Of a stretch of 64,000 nucleotides of DNA, positions 29,322 through 37,429 are shown in pieces; position 1 is the stretch's first letter; each line of letters starts with the position of its first letter. A program made the position numbers and the translations under genes. The DNA lies in assembly GCF_021228795.1 (NCBI RefSeq), contig NZ_CP089309.1, positions 4,895,501 through 4,959,500 of the forward strand. The letters run 5' to 3'. Under the pieces are notes generated by a model. It had not been told where the DNA came from. It did not search any database and was given only the letters and a program-made list of their open reading frames with translations. This DNA comes from Thiocapsa bogorovii. Its GTDB lineage: Bacteria > Pseudomonadota > Gammaproteobacteria > Chromatiales > Chromatiaceae.

Positions 29322-29858
29322 ATGGGTATTGAGACGATTCGAATCGCCGGCTTGTCGCTTGCGCGCCCCGTCCTCGTCGCTTGCGCCGTCGCTTCGGCCG
29401 CAAGCATCGCCGGCTGTGCGACGACGCCGGGCGAGTGCGACCCGACCGCGCGTGATTTCTTCAAGAACACAGGGTGTTTGGCGTCCGGCGCCTATGGCGA
29501 ACGCCAGCGCGCCATGCACGCGACGCTGGACCAAGAGCGGCGTCTGAACGCCTCCTTCCGCTCGGTGCTCTCGGAGCTTCAGGCCGAGCAGTCCAAGGTG
29601 AAGGGCGACCTGAGCGCCCGGCAAGCCGACTATGCCCGGCTCGATGCCGCGTGGGGCGATCTGAAGCGGAGCCTTGCGGCCGAGACCAAGGCCAACCGCG
29701 AACTCGCCGCGCGGGTGTCCGCGATCGACAGCAGCGTGCAGTCCCGCAAGGCAGCCGACGCCGGCACCGATGTTGCGGCGAAGCAGGCGGCCCGCGACGA
29801 CCTCAAGCTCAAGGTATCCATGCTTGAGAAGGAGTTGGCGGCGGGGGTCTACGAATAG
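29322..29858 (+). CDS. Coiled-coil lipoprotein
   Basis: The 178-residue protein has a signal peptide with lipobox (VASAASIAGCATTPGECD), a short Cys-containing patch (ARDFFKNTGCLASGAYGERQ) and then an uninterrupted helical coiled coil (from LDQERRLNASFRSVLSELQA to KVSMLEKEL). It starts 6 bp after the previous lipoprotein and is the last gene of the Tag-like operon. I do not recognise the family. Two coiled-coil lipoproteins in a row suggest a heteromeric periplasmic scaffold reaching the ABC/vWA complex. Confidence 0.72.
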   Translation: MGIETIRIAGLSLARPVLVACAVASAASIAGCATTPGECDPTARDFFKNTGCLASGAYGERQRAMHATLDQERRLNASFRSVLSELQAEQSKVKGDLSARQADYARLDAAWGDLKRSLAAETKANRELAARVSAIDSSVQSRKAADAGTDVAAKQAARDDLKLKVSMLEKELAAGVYE

Positions 29859-29918
29859 CGACTATCCGCGCCGATGCCGGGCGATCGGCGCTTTGGAGCG
29901 GGAGGGTGGAGAAGCGTC

Positions 29919-30002
29919 GCCGGGTGGAAAGGCGCAGCGCAGTCCACCAGCGCCAGTGCCGGCGTGAGACTCGGTGGACTTCGCTCTCGCTCGTCCACCC
30001 TA
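29919..30002. repeat. Dispersed ~80-bp inverted-repeat element, copy 2
   Basis: The segment reads GCCGGGTGGAAAGGCGCAGC, CAGTCCACCAGCGCCAGTGC, CTCGGTGGACTTCGCTCTCG and CTCGTCCACCCTAC. It shares long blocks with 11077-11157, including GCAGTCCACCAGCGC and CTCGTCCA. GGGTGGA at the left and TCCACCC at the right are inverted, as are the inner TCCACC and GGTGGA. The stop codon of the leftward DUF1622 gene (30000-30002) is supplied by its last bases. Confidence 0.65.
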
Positions 30003-30404
30003 CCGCCCCCGGTGCTCTTCCTGCATCTCGCGCATCAAGAAATAGTTCAGTGCCGTGCGGATGACCACGATCGCGCCGAGCTTGCCGATCTGATCCCAAC
30101 TCGGCGCGACCGCGGTGGACAGGATATCGGCGCCGACCTGGAACTCGAGCGCCAACGCTAGGTAGCGCGCCAGCGTGAGCCGGATCGGGTTGTAGTCTTT
30201 GATGCCGGACGACAACAAGGCGCCAATGAACTGGTAGGTCGCCACGAGCACGCCGATGCCGATGATCAGCGCTCCCATCGCCTCCACGCCCAGCTTGAGC
30301 CATAAGACCCCGGTCAGCACCCACTCCTCGACGCCGAGCGCGGCCGGGTCGGGAAGCCAGATACCCGGGACCGCTTCCGGAAGACCCTCGAGGCCCTCGC
30401 TCAT
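30000..30404 (-). CDS. DUF1622 membrane protein
   Basis: The 134-residue protein has three hydrophobic segments: LGVEAMGALIIGIGVLVATY, LARYLALALEFQVGADILST and LGAIVVIRTALNYFLMREM. The FQVGADIL and RTALNYFL motifs are DUF1622 hallmarks; function unknown. Its ATG overlaps the ygfZ stop (ATGA), so it is translated from the same mRNA as ygfZ. The coding end coincides with the end of a dispersed repeat. Confidence 0.8.
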   Translation of the reverse strand: MSEGLEGLPEAVPGIWLPDPAALGVEEWVLTGVLWLKLGVEAMGALIIGIGVLVATYQFIGALLSSGIKDYNPIRLTLARYLALALEFQVGADILSTAVAPSWDQIGKLGAIVVIRTALNYFLMREMQEEHRGR

Positions 30405-31438
30405 TCCTCGATCGGAAAACCGTAGGGCGGCGCCTCGAGCCGCACCGTCGGCCCGCATTCGCTGAGCCTGACCTCGCCGGATTCGGCCGCCTTGATCTCC
30501 ACGACCGCGAGGAGAGCGTAACGGTCTTGCTCGATCGGGCTGGCCGCGACCACGGTCCCGCTGCCCTGCTGTGAGGTGCTGTCGGGCGAGAAGAGCGCGT
30601 CGCCCGGTCGCGGGGGCGTGTCGCTCTCGACCTCGCCGATGTACATCCGGCGTTTGAGCTTGCCGAGATACTGCATCCGGGCCACGATCTCCTGGCCGGT
30701 ATAGCACCCCTTGTGGAAGCTGACGCCGTCGATGAGCTGCATGTTGGCCATCTGGGGGACGAAGGTGTCGGCCGTCTCGTTGTAGACGCTCGGGATGCCG
30801 GCTCGAATGTCGAGGAGCGTCCAGGTCTCGGCGTTTGCGGGCGCGGCTCGGGCGCGCAGTGTGTCCCAATGCGCGCGCAGCGGCTCGGGCGGGCCGATGA
30901 TCTCGATCCGCGGCGTGGGTCCCGGCAGGCGAATCACGGCGATCCCGTCGCCGATGGCGAGACCGTTCTCGGACTCGGGCACCGCGAGGCCGCAATCGGT
31001 CACGGCCCCTGCTGCACAGTCGCCGGCAATCGCGATGCGGACCAAGTTGTCGCTCGCTTCCTCGATGGTCACGCGACTGCGCAGCACGAACATGCGCAGG
31101 CGTTTAAGGAGATCCGGGACGCGTTGCGCCGGCAGTTGGAGATAAAAGGTGTCGCCGATCCGCGCGACCAGGAAATTGGCCAGCATTCGCCCCTTCTGGC
31201 TGCAGTGACTGCTCCACTGCACATGGCTCTCCGAGAGCTCGCGCAGATCGTTGCTGAGCTGACCCTGGAGGAAGCCGAAGGCGTCCTCACCGCGCACGGC
31301 GAGGAGTCCAAGATGCGAGAGATCGAAGAGGCGACAGCCGTCGGCAGTGTCGGCACCCGGGGCGGGGAAATGGGGGATGCCGTCCTCGTCGATCCGAGCG
31401 GAGCGTGCGGTGAGATGGTCTCGCCAGACTGGATGCAT
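30401..31438 (-). CDS. ygfZ: Folate-binding Fe-S assembly factor YgfZ
   Basis: YgfZ binds folate and helps assemble or repair certain Fe-S enzymes, for example MiaB. The 345-residue protein has the GcvT-like fold with GCRLFDLSHLGLLAVRGEDA and the diagnostic KGCYTGQEIVARMQYLGKLK motif near residue 240, whose Cys is essential in E. coli. There is no export signal, so it is cytosolic. The start ATG 31438 is standard for the family (HPVWRDHL). The gene is followed by the coupled DUF1622 gene; upstream, the RNB gene is divergent. Confidence 0.92.
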   Translation of the reverse strand: MHPVWRDHLTARSARIDEDGIPHFPAPGADTADGCRLFDLSHLGLLAVRGEDAFGFLQGQLSNDLRELSESHVQWSSHCSQKGRMLANFLVARIGDTFYLQLPAQRVPDLLKRLRMFVLRSRVTIEEASDNLVRIAIAGDCAAGAVTDCGLAVPESENGLAIGDGIAVIRLPGPTPRIEIIGPPEPLRAHWDTLRARAAPANAETWTLLDIRAGIPSVYNETADTFVPQMANMQLIDGVSFHKGCYTGQEIVARMQYLGKLKRRMYIGEVESDTPPRPGDALFSPDSTSQQGSGTVVAASPIEQDRYALLAVVEIKAAESGEVRLSECGPTVRLEAPPYGFPIEE

Positions 31439-31596
31439 GCTGAATTACCTCGGGCTGAATTCCGTAAGGCCGCACGATGCTGCGTCGAGAGGCGGCCGGT
31501 TCCGGTATCATAACCAAAGGTGCCGCGAAAACCGCGCTCGACAGGGATCGACCGCGCAAGGCCGAATGAAATGGATGCACGGGAGATCACAGCAGC

Positions 31597-33420
31597 TTGT
31601 CGACATATCAATGCAGTCCGCCGGTCAATAGCCTGGTGCTTTACAAGGTTCGCCCCGCACGCGTCGTCAGCGTGGGGGAGAAGATCGAGATCGAGCTCGA
31701 CGGCGGGCACAAACGCGTTCGACCGAAGGATGTCGCGCTTCTGCACCCGGGTCCACTGCATCGCCTGGCCGATCTCGCGCCGCAAGAGGGTGAGCTGCAC
31801 GCGGCCTGGGAGTTGCTCGAGGGGTCCGAGACCAACCTCAAGGATCTTGCCGAGCTGGCGTTCGATGCCTTCACGCCGGCGACGGCTTGGGCGGCCTGGC
31901 AGCTGGTCTCCGAGGGCCTGACCTTCAGCGGTACCCCCGAGCAGATCCAAGCGCGGCCCCGCGAGGCCGTCGAGCGGGATCGTGCGGAGCGCGAGGCGAA
32001 GGCTGCGGAGGAGCGCGATTGGCAGGCATTTCTCGAGCGCATGGCCGCCGCTGCGCCGGCTCCCGAGGATCGGGACCGACTCGGCGAGATCGAGCGGCTG
32101 GCCCACGGGCAATCCGAGCACAGTCGTATCCTCGCCGCGCTGGGTCATCAGCAAACCCCCGAGAATGCCCATCGGGCCCTGGTACAGGTCGGCTACTGGT
32201 CCACCAATCACAATCCGTATCCGGCACGCTGCGCAGTCGCGACCCGAGATCCCGACCTGCCTGTTCCGTCGCTGATCGAAGAGGATCGGCTCGACCTGAC
32301 GCACCTTGCGGCCTACGCCATCGACGATGAAGGCAATCAGGATCCGGACGACGCTATCAGCGTGGACGGCGATCGACTCTGGGTCCATGTGGCGGACGTC
32401 GCTGCGTTGATCGATGCCGAATCCGAGATCGAGCGCGAGGCGAGGGCGCGTGGAGCGAACCTGTATCTTCCCGAGGGCGTGGTCAACATGCTGCCGGCGA
32501 AGGTCACGGATCAGCTCGGGCTCGGGCTGCAGCCGATCTCCCCGGCGCTCTCCTTCGGCATGCTGTGCGACGCGCACGGCGAAATCCTGGACATCCAGGT
32601 GCATCGCACCTGGGTGCGCGTCGAGCGTTTGAGCTACGACTGGGTCGAAGAGCGCCTCGATGAAAGCCCCTTTGCGGCAATGCGGGCATTGATCGAACCT
32701 TTTCGCGCCCGCCGTTATGCCGACGGTGCCACCGGGCTGGATCTGCCCGAGGTGAGCATCCGGGTCGAAGATGGACAGGTGCGGATCCGTCAGCTCCCGC
32801 GGCTCGGCAGCCGTGCCATGGTGACGGATGCCATGCTGATGGCCGGCGTGGCCGCCGGGCGGTTTTGTCTGGAGCGCGGGATTCCGATTCCCTATGCGAG
32901 TCAGGCGCTACCGGAAGGACTGGATGTCGCCACCGATCTCGCGTCCATGTACGCGCTGCGCCGTCGCTTCAAGCCGACTCGGCTAACGTCTACCCCGGAT
33001 CTGCATGCCGGGCTGGGTCTCCCGATCTATACCCGGGCGACGAGTCCGCTACGCCGTTACTCGGACCTTTTGGTACACCAGCAGATCCGCGCCGAGCTGA
33101 CCGGCGTGGGCGGCCTGTCGGAAGAGGAGGTCATCGCACGGGTGGCGCAGGCCGAGCTTGCTGCAGCGTCCGTTCGACGCGGCGAACGGCTTTCCAATCA
33201 GCACTGGAAACACGTCTTCCTGCGCGAGAACCAGGAGTGGCGAGGCGACGGCGTTGTCGTCGATCTCGACGAGCGACGCACGACGTTGCTGATCCCGGAG
33301 TTGGCGCTCGAGGCGCGAGTGCGCACGCGCGACATGCCGGCTCTGAACGATCGAGTGCGCCTCACGGTCACCGAGGTCGATGTTCCCGGGCTGACGTCGG
33401 GATTTCGTGTGCTCGGCTGA
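31597..33420 (+). CDS. RNB-family exoribonuclease
   Basis: The 607-residue protein belongs to the RNase II/RNase R superfamily. The N-terminal part (SLVLYKVRPARVVSVGEKIE) is an S1/CSD-like fold. The catalytic RNB domain begins near residue 215 with AYAIDDEGNQDPDDAISVDG, whose Asp cluster binds two Mg ions, followed by HVADVAALIDAESEIEREAR, and ends with YTRATSPLRRYSDLLVHQQI. A C-terminal S1-like segment follows (RTTLLIPELALEARVR). It is shorter than RNase R and lacks the basic tail. No in-frame ATG precedes the conserved region; TTG 31597 with GGGAG upstream is the best start. Confidence 0.85.
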   Translation: MSTYQCSPPVNSLVLYKVRPARVVSVGEKIEIELDGGHKRVRPKDVALLHPGPLHRLADLAPQEGELHAAWELLEGSETNLKDLAELAFDAFTPATAWAAWQLVSEGLTFSGTPEQIQARPREAVERDRAEREAKAAEERDWQAFLERMAAAAPAPEDRDRLGEIERLAHGQSEHSRILAALGHQQTPENAHRALVQVGYWSTNHNPYPARCAVATRDPDLPVPSLIEEDRLDLTHLAAYAIDDEGNQDPDDAISVDGDRLWVHVADVAALIDAESEIEREARARGANLYLPEGVVNMLPAKVTDQLGLGLQPISPALSFGMLCDAHGEILDIQVHRTWVRVERLSYDWVEERLDESPFAAMRALIEPFRARRYADGATGLDLPEVSIRVEDGQVRIRQLPRLGSRAMVTDAMLMAGVAAGRFCLERGIPIPYASQALPEGLDVATDLASMYALRRRFKPTRLTSTPDLHAGLGLPIYTRATSPLRRYSDLLVHQQIRAELTGVGGLSEEEVIARVAQAELAAASVRRGERLSNQHWKHVFLRENQEWRGDGVVVDLDERRTTLLIPELALEARVRTRDMPALNDRVRLTVTEVDVPGLTSGFRVLG

Positions 33421-33545
33421 TTCCGCATCCAGTGCCGATGCGCATCCCGGGCAAAACCTGCGGTGGTCGGGTTCGGCGGGTCCAACGTCGCGCTGATCGC
33501 GAGCGGCGATTTGCCGCTCGCTGTCAGCGCAAGGATCGGTCGCGG

Positions 33546-34073
33546 TCAGGCGCCCCAGCGCCGGACGGACCCTGTGTCGAGGTGGACAAAGTCGGAACGA
33601 CGGTAATAGCCGACGCCGCCACGCCCGAGAGCGATCGCCGCGTCTCGGATGTAGCGGGTCGGAAGGTCGGGGAAGCGAACATCAATGGCCTGACCGGTCA
33701 GGTGCAGGCTGTTTTTTGCGACGCCGCCGGAGGTCTCCCGGAGCATCTTATTCGTGCGCGGCGAGCGGTATCCGCTGAGGACGTCGAAGCGGGCATCGAC
33801 ATCGCCGAGGTGGATCTTGACATCGTAGAGGAGGTCGAGCAGTTGAGGATCGATTGCGACTTGATCGCCGGTACGGAAATCACGGAAGAAGTGATTGACC
33901 TCTTGAAGCGCGCTGCGCTGGTAGTGATCCCCGACGCGGTAGGTGACTGCAATGCGCTCTTCCGTATGCAGATGGTGGAACGCAAGAACGCGTGGTCGTT
34001 CGGTCTGTTTCTTCGCGAAGGCAGGTGCGGCGACGGCAGACAAGGCAGCGCCTAGAAAATAACGTCGATTCAT
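33546..34073 (-). CDS. Tat-exported M15-type peptidase, YcbK/MepK-like (DUF882)
   Basis: The 175-residue protein begins with a short twin-arginine signal (MNRRYFLGAALSAVAAPAFA). The mature domain has the DUF882/peptidase M15A zinc motifs: DVLSGYRSPRTNKML, KNSLHLTGQAIDVRFPD (His and Asp ligands) and DFVHLDTGSVRRWG (second His). E. coli MepK (YcbK) cuts mDap-mDap cross-links in peptidoglycan. All expected zinc ligands appear present. It has its own promoter (34120-34147). Confidence 0.88.
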   Translation of the reverse strand: MNRRYFLGAALSAVAAPAFAKKQTERPRVLAFHHLHTEERIAVTYRVGDHYQRSALQEVNHFFRDFRTGDQVAIDPQLLDLLYDVKIHLGDVDARFDVLSGYRSPRTNKMLRETSGGVAKNSLHLTGQAIDVRFPDLPTRYIRDAAIALGRGGVGYYRRSDFVHLDTGSVRRWGA

Positions 34074-34686
34074 GTTCCCCCCGGTACATTGGACGTTTCT
34101 AGCCTGTAGGCAAGGCGAGAGTATAGGAAACGATCACAGAAAAGCAATCGAAATTTTCCATCCGATCGACTCGGAGCATCTCTTAATGTCTTGCAAAAGA
34201 TAAGAATGATAAGAGTTTGTCAATGAGATTTATTTTTTTATGAGTTAACAGATTACCTGATTCAGCATGAAAGGCGTCTTTTGAACGGATTCGCGGTCTT
34301 TTCGATCCGTGTTTTTGCCTCGGTCCATCGACCTCCCGGCTCATGTGCATTGGCCTTCAATTGGTCTATGCTCATGCTGTGAAGTCCGATTTCGGGAACC
34401 GCCGTATTGCGACTCGCTGTCGGGTTCCTCCGCCGTGGAGCCGGATGGGGCTGACGTGCACGGCCATTCTGCACTAGGATGCAGCAGGTCCACGCGGGCG
34501 TGCCGGGGCGTGATGAGCGGGTCGAGACCTTGGCCTCGACAGCCGGGGGTTGCGCCCGTGGGGCCGCGATGTCCCGGTGGCGGCGATTCGATCGGATCGG
34601 TGGGGCTTTCAAGAGGAGCGAGTTCGGTTCGCCGCAGACAGCCTAGCGGTCGTGCTGTCGGGTTCGGCTACTCTGGGGGGGGGAAG
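34074..34686. other. 613-bp intergenic region with an AT-rich patch
   Basis: The region separates the leftward YcbK-like gene from the rightward lytic transglycosylase gene. Roughly 34130-34270 is strikingly AT-rich against the surrounding GC-rich DNA. It contains the minus-strand promoter and a possible plus-strand pair TTGTCA (34217-34222) and TATGAG (34239-34244) spaced by 16 bp. The remaining 400 bp is GC-rich; the open frames in it have no coding character. I see no RNA gene. Confidence 0.4.
34120..34147 (-). promoter_or_regulatory. Sigma70-like promoter of the YcbK-like gene
   Basis: Read on the minus strand, TTGCTT (34147-34142) is followed after 16 bp by TATACT (34125-34120). Transcription would begin near 34113, about 40 nt before ATG 34073. 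This is the best promoter-like match I found by eye in the window. Confidence 0.55.
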
Positions 34687-35370
34687 ATGCAAGGACACTC
34701 AGTGACCTTTGCGGTCGTTCTGGCCTGCTGCGCGGCGAGTGCAGCTCAGGCCGATGTATACAAGTATGTCGACGGCGCGGGAAAGGTGTATTTCACCGAC
34801 GCCCCGATGAAGGGCAGTCAATATCGGCTTGAGTGGCAACGCGCATCCAAGAAATTGGTTCGCGAGAATAAGGCGAAGTCGGCCGGCCTGGATCAACGCA
34901 AGACGCCGTTGAAGAAGGCTGCGCCGATCACCGGATCGCTTGCGACGCGCCGCGCAACGTACGAGACCCTGATCGCCGCGAATGCCCGCCGCTACGGTCT
35001 ATCGCCCGCGCTGATCCATGCCGTCGTGCGGGCCGAGTCGGCCTACAATCCCTCGGCCGTGTCGCGTGCCGGTGCCCAAGGGTTGATGCAGTTGATGCCT
35101 GGGACCGCGGCGCGCTACGGCGTGACCGACAGCTTCAATCCGGTCGAGAACATCCGCGGCGGGACGGCCTATCTGCGCGATTTGATGGATATGTTCGACT
35201 GGGATCTCGAGCTCGCGCTCGCCGGCTACAACGCGGGCGAGGGGGCCGTGATCAAGCACGGGCGCAAGATCCCTCCCTATGCTGAGACACAGGCTTACGT
35301 GCGTAAGGTCCGTCAGTTTCTCTGGGCCGAAAAGGACGTCGGCACCGGCGTGGTGATGTCGGTGCGCTGA
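34687..35370 (+). CDS. Lytic transglycosylase with N-terminal DUF4124
   Basis: The 227-residue protein has a signal peptide (VTFAVVLACCAASAAQA), a DUF4124 segment (DVYKYVDGAGKVYFTDAPMK) and an SLT domain. The SLT domain shows LIHAVVRAESAYNPSAVSRA with the catalytic Glu, GAQGLMQLMPGTAARYGV and ALAGYNAGEGAVIKHG. It cleaves the glycan strand of peptidoglycan, forming 1,6-anhydroMurNAc ends, in the periplasm. ATG 34687 follows a G-rich ribosome-binding site and begins the signal peptide; the open frame upstream is not coding. A neighbouring gene also encodes a peptidoglycan enzyme, on the other strand. Confidence 0.9.
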   Translation: MQGHSVTFAVVLACCAASAAQADVYKYVDGAGKVYFTDAPMKGSQYRLEWQRASKKLVRENKAKSAGLDQRKTPLKKAAPITGSLATRRATYETLIAANARRYGLSPALIHAVVRAESAYNPSAVSRAGAQGLMQLMPGTAARYGVTDSFNPVENIRGGTAYLRDLMDMFDWDLELALAGYNAGEGAVIKHGRKIPPYAETQAYVRKVRQFLWAEKDVGTGVVMSVR

Positions 35371-35424
35371 CGGACGGGCGAGGTTGTCGGATCGCTTGCT
35401 CGAGATGGCGTTCGGCGCTCCGGC

Positions 35425-35643
35425 TTAGTCCTCTCCGATGACGCGATTGTCGCGCGGGGTCGAGAGTAGCTTCTCCGCCTCGGCTTGCTGCCGCGCGAAG
35501 ACGAGACGGTACTGGGTATCGCTCCCCGTGCCTTCCTCTTCGCGGCGGCGACGCACCAGCGCGCGGGCGTCTTGATAGCGTTCGATCGTGTCGACGTATT
35601 CCAGTTGCAGTGGCGGTGAGATCTTGTAGACGAAGTAGGGCAT
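35425..35643 (-). CDS. Small conserved gammaproteobacterial protein
   Basis: The 72-residue protein reads MPYFVYKISPPLQLEYVDTI, then ARALVRRRREEEGTG, and ends EAEKLLSTPRDNRVIGED. From memory, near-identical small proteins occur in sulfur-oxidising and other gammaproteobacteria with the same C-terminal LSTPRD-x-RVIGED motif, but no function is known. There is no signal or membrane segment. The frame is open far upstream to 37500, but that is antisense to sat and not coding; ATG 35643 is the true start. Confidence 0.75.
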   Translation of the reverse strand: MPYFVYKISPPLQLEYVDTIERYQDARALVRRRREEEGTGSDTQYRLVFARQQAEAEKLLSTPRDNRVIGED

Positions 35644-36084
35644 GGTCGGGGTGTCCTTCGCAGTGTCTGTTTTCCGGGATCCGATCGGCGGTTCGTGGCG
35701 AAAGATGGGCCCGCCGGGTCGGGGCGCAAGTCTAGCGCACTCGGCGCCACCCAGCGCTGGATTGCGAGTGCCCTTATGCCAAGTGAATTTGTTCATTGCA
35801 TAAAGATCCTCTGGGCAAAGGGTTTCAAGGTCCGTGGTATGGTTTTCGGGATGGGCGTCTGGACCGGTGTCGGTCGGCTCCGGCAGGACCCGTGAGCTGA
35901 TCCGGGTTGCCGCGCCACGGCCGCCCGTCGGGACCTCGGTAACGTCCGGTGCGGGACGATCCGCCCGTGCCCACGAACCCCGACGACACGCCCGATAAGA
36001 ATACAGTTCCCTCAGCCGTTTCATCGTCCTCCTCGGTCGAGCATCGACAGGCACGATGGACCCCACTACGAGAGGCAGAAGAAG
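35644..36084. other. 441-bp intergenic region upstream of sat
   Basis: The region lies between the leftward small gene and sat. It has one AT-rich patch (about 35780-35830, with TTTGTTCATTGCATAAAG) that could hold promoters in either direction, but no well-spaced hexamer pair was found. No recognisable small gene or RNA was seen. A purine-rich AGAGGCAGAAGAAG precedes the sat ATG as ribosome-binding site. Confidence 0.35.
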
Positions 36085-37272
36085 ATGATCAACCCTGTCG
36101 GTTCCGAAACTTTGAAGCCCTTGTTCGTCTACGATCCGGATTCCCACCATGCCTTGATGCGCGAGGCGGAGACGTTGCCCTCGGTCATCATCAGCTCGCA
36201 GGCGGCCGCCAATGCCGTGATGTTGGGTGGCGGCTACTTCACTCCGCTGCCCGGTTTCATGAACGTGGCGGACGCCATCGCCGTGGCGGAGGGGATGCGG
36301 ACCACCGACGGGCTCTTCTTCCCGGTCCCGATCCTCTGCTTGCTGGAGAGCGCCAACGGGATCGCCGGGGCCAAGCGGATCGCATTGCGCGATCCCAACG
36401 TCGAGGGCAATCCGGTGCTCGCCGTGATGGATGTCGAGGCGATCGAACAGGTGAGCGACGCGCAGATGGCGCTCATGACCGAGAAGGTCTACCGGACGTC
36501 GGACCCGGAGCACCCGGGCGTCCAGACCTTCAACAGTCAGGGGCGGTTCGCGGTCTCGGGTTCCATCCAGGTCCTGCATTTCTCCTATTTCCAAGACGAT
36601 TTCCCCGACACCTTCCGCACCGCGGTGGAGATCCGCAACGAGATCGCCGAGCGCGGTTGGAAACGCGTCGTCGCCTTCCAGACCCGCAACCCCATGCACC
36701 TCGCCCACGAGGAGCTGTGTCACATGGCCATGAAACGGCTCGACTGCGACGGCCTGGTGATCCACATGCTGCTCGGCAAGCTCAAGCCCGGCGATATCCC
36801 CGCCCCGGTGCGCGATGCGGCGATCCGCAAGATGGTCGAGCTCTATTTCCCACCCAACAGCGCCATGGTGACGGGCTACGGCTTCGATATGCTCTACGCC
36901 GGACCGCGCGAGGCGGTGCTGCATGCCTATTTCAGGCAGAACATGGGCGCGACTCACTTCATCATCGGCCGCGATCATGCCGGCGTCGGCGATTATTACG
37001 GCGCCTTCGATGCCCAGACGATCTTCGACGAAGAGGTTCCGGCAGACGCCCTGCAGATCGAAATCTTCAAGGCAGACCATACCGCTTACTCGAAAAAGCT
37101 CAACCGAGTTGTAATGATGTCCGAGGCCCCGGATCACAGTAAGGACGACTTCGTCCTGCTCTCCGGCACCAAGGTCCGCGAGATGCTCGGCAACGGGATC
37201 GCACCGCCGCCCGAGTTCTCGCGACCCGAGGTCGCGCAGATCTTGATGGATTACTATCGCTCGCTCGGTTGA
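36085..37272 (+). CDS. sat: ATP sulfurylase (sulfate adenylyltransferase), dissimilatory type
   Basis: Sat interconverts APS plus pyrophosphate with ATP plus sulfate; in purple sulfur bacteria it runs towards ATP in the last step of sulfite oxidation. The 395-residue protein is the homo-oligomeric type: VVAFQTRNPMHLAHEELC with the QxRN and HxxH nucleotide motifs, FIIGRDHAGVGDYYG, and VLLSGTKVREMLGNG. There is no APS-kinase domain. APS reductase genes (aprMBA), often adjacent in Allochromatium-type clusters, are not next to it here. The gene has its own ribosome-binding site and is followed by an imperfect hairpin. Confidence 0.95.
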   Translation: MINPVGSETLKPLFVYDPDSHHALMREAETLPSVIISSQAAANAVMLGGGYFTPLPGFMNVADAIAVAEGMRTTDGLFFPVPILCLLESANGIAGAKRIALRDPNVEGNPVLAVMDVEAIEQVSDAQMALMTEKVYRTSDPEHPGVQTFNSQGRFAVSGSIQVLHFSYFQDDFPDTFRTAVEIRNEIAERGWKRVVAFQTRNPMHLAHEELCHMAMKRLDCDGLVIHMLLGKLKPGDIPAPVRDAAIRKMVELYFPPNSAMVTGYGFDMLYAGPREAVLHAYFRQNMGATHFIIGRDHAGVGDYYGAFDAQTIFDEEVPADALQIEIFKADHTAYSKKLNRVVMMSEAPDHSKDDFVLLSGTKVREMLGNGIAPPPEFSRPEVAQILMDYYRSLG

Positions 37273-37299
37273 GCCGCCTTCTCGGCGATCCGCATTGCC

Positions 37300-37322
37300 C
37301 GCGGGGTGCCCTTGCACCCGCG
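37300..37322. terminator. Imperfect GC hairpin after sat
   Basis: GCGGGGTGC (37301-37309) can pair with GCACCCGC (37314-37321) with one bulged G and a 4-nt loop, 28 bp after the sat stop. No U-tract follows, so termination is only a possibility. Confidence 0.3.
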
Positions 37323-37429
37323 CGGATGATGCACTTCGTCGCCGTTGAGGGTTCAGGCAGCGGATTCTTAAACGATCACCAGACGATGCCGGCGCACGGG
37401 TGGTTGATTCCTGCGAGGCCGAGAGATCC

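Noticed and set aside
22556-29858. Full type VI secretion locus
   Set aside because: No VipA/B, Hcp, ClpV, IcmF, baseplate or kinase genes occur in the window, only the Tag-like accessory arm.
34262-34612. 116-codon minus-strand ORF in the AT-rich intergenic region
   Set aside because: Arg/Pro-rich composition without hydrophobic core, no ribosome-binding site; not coding.
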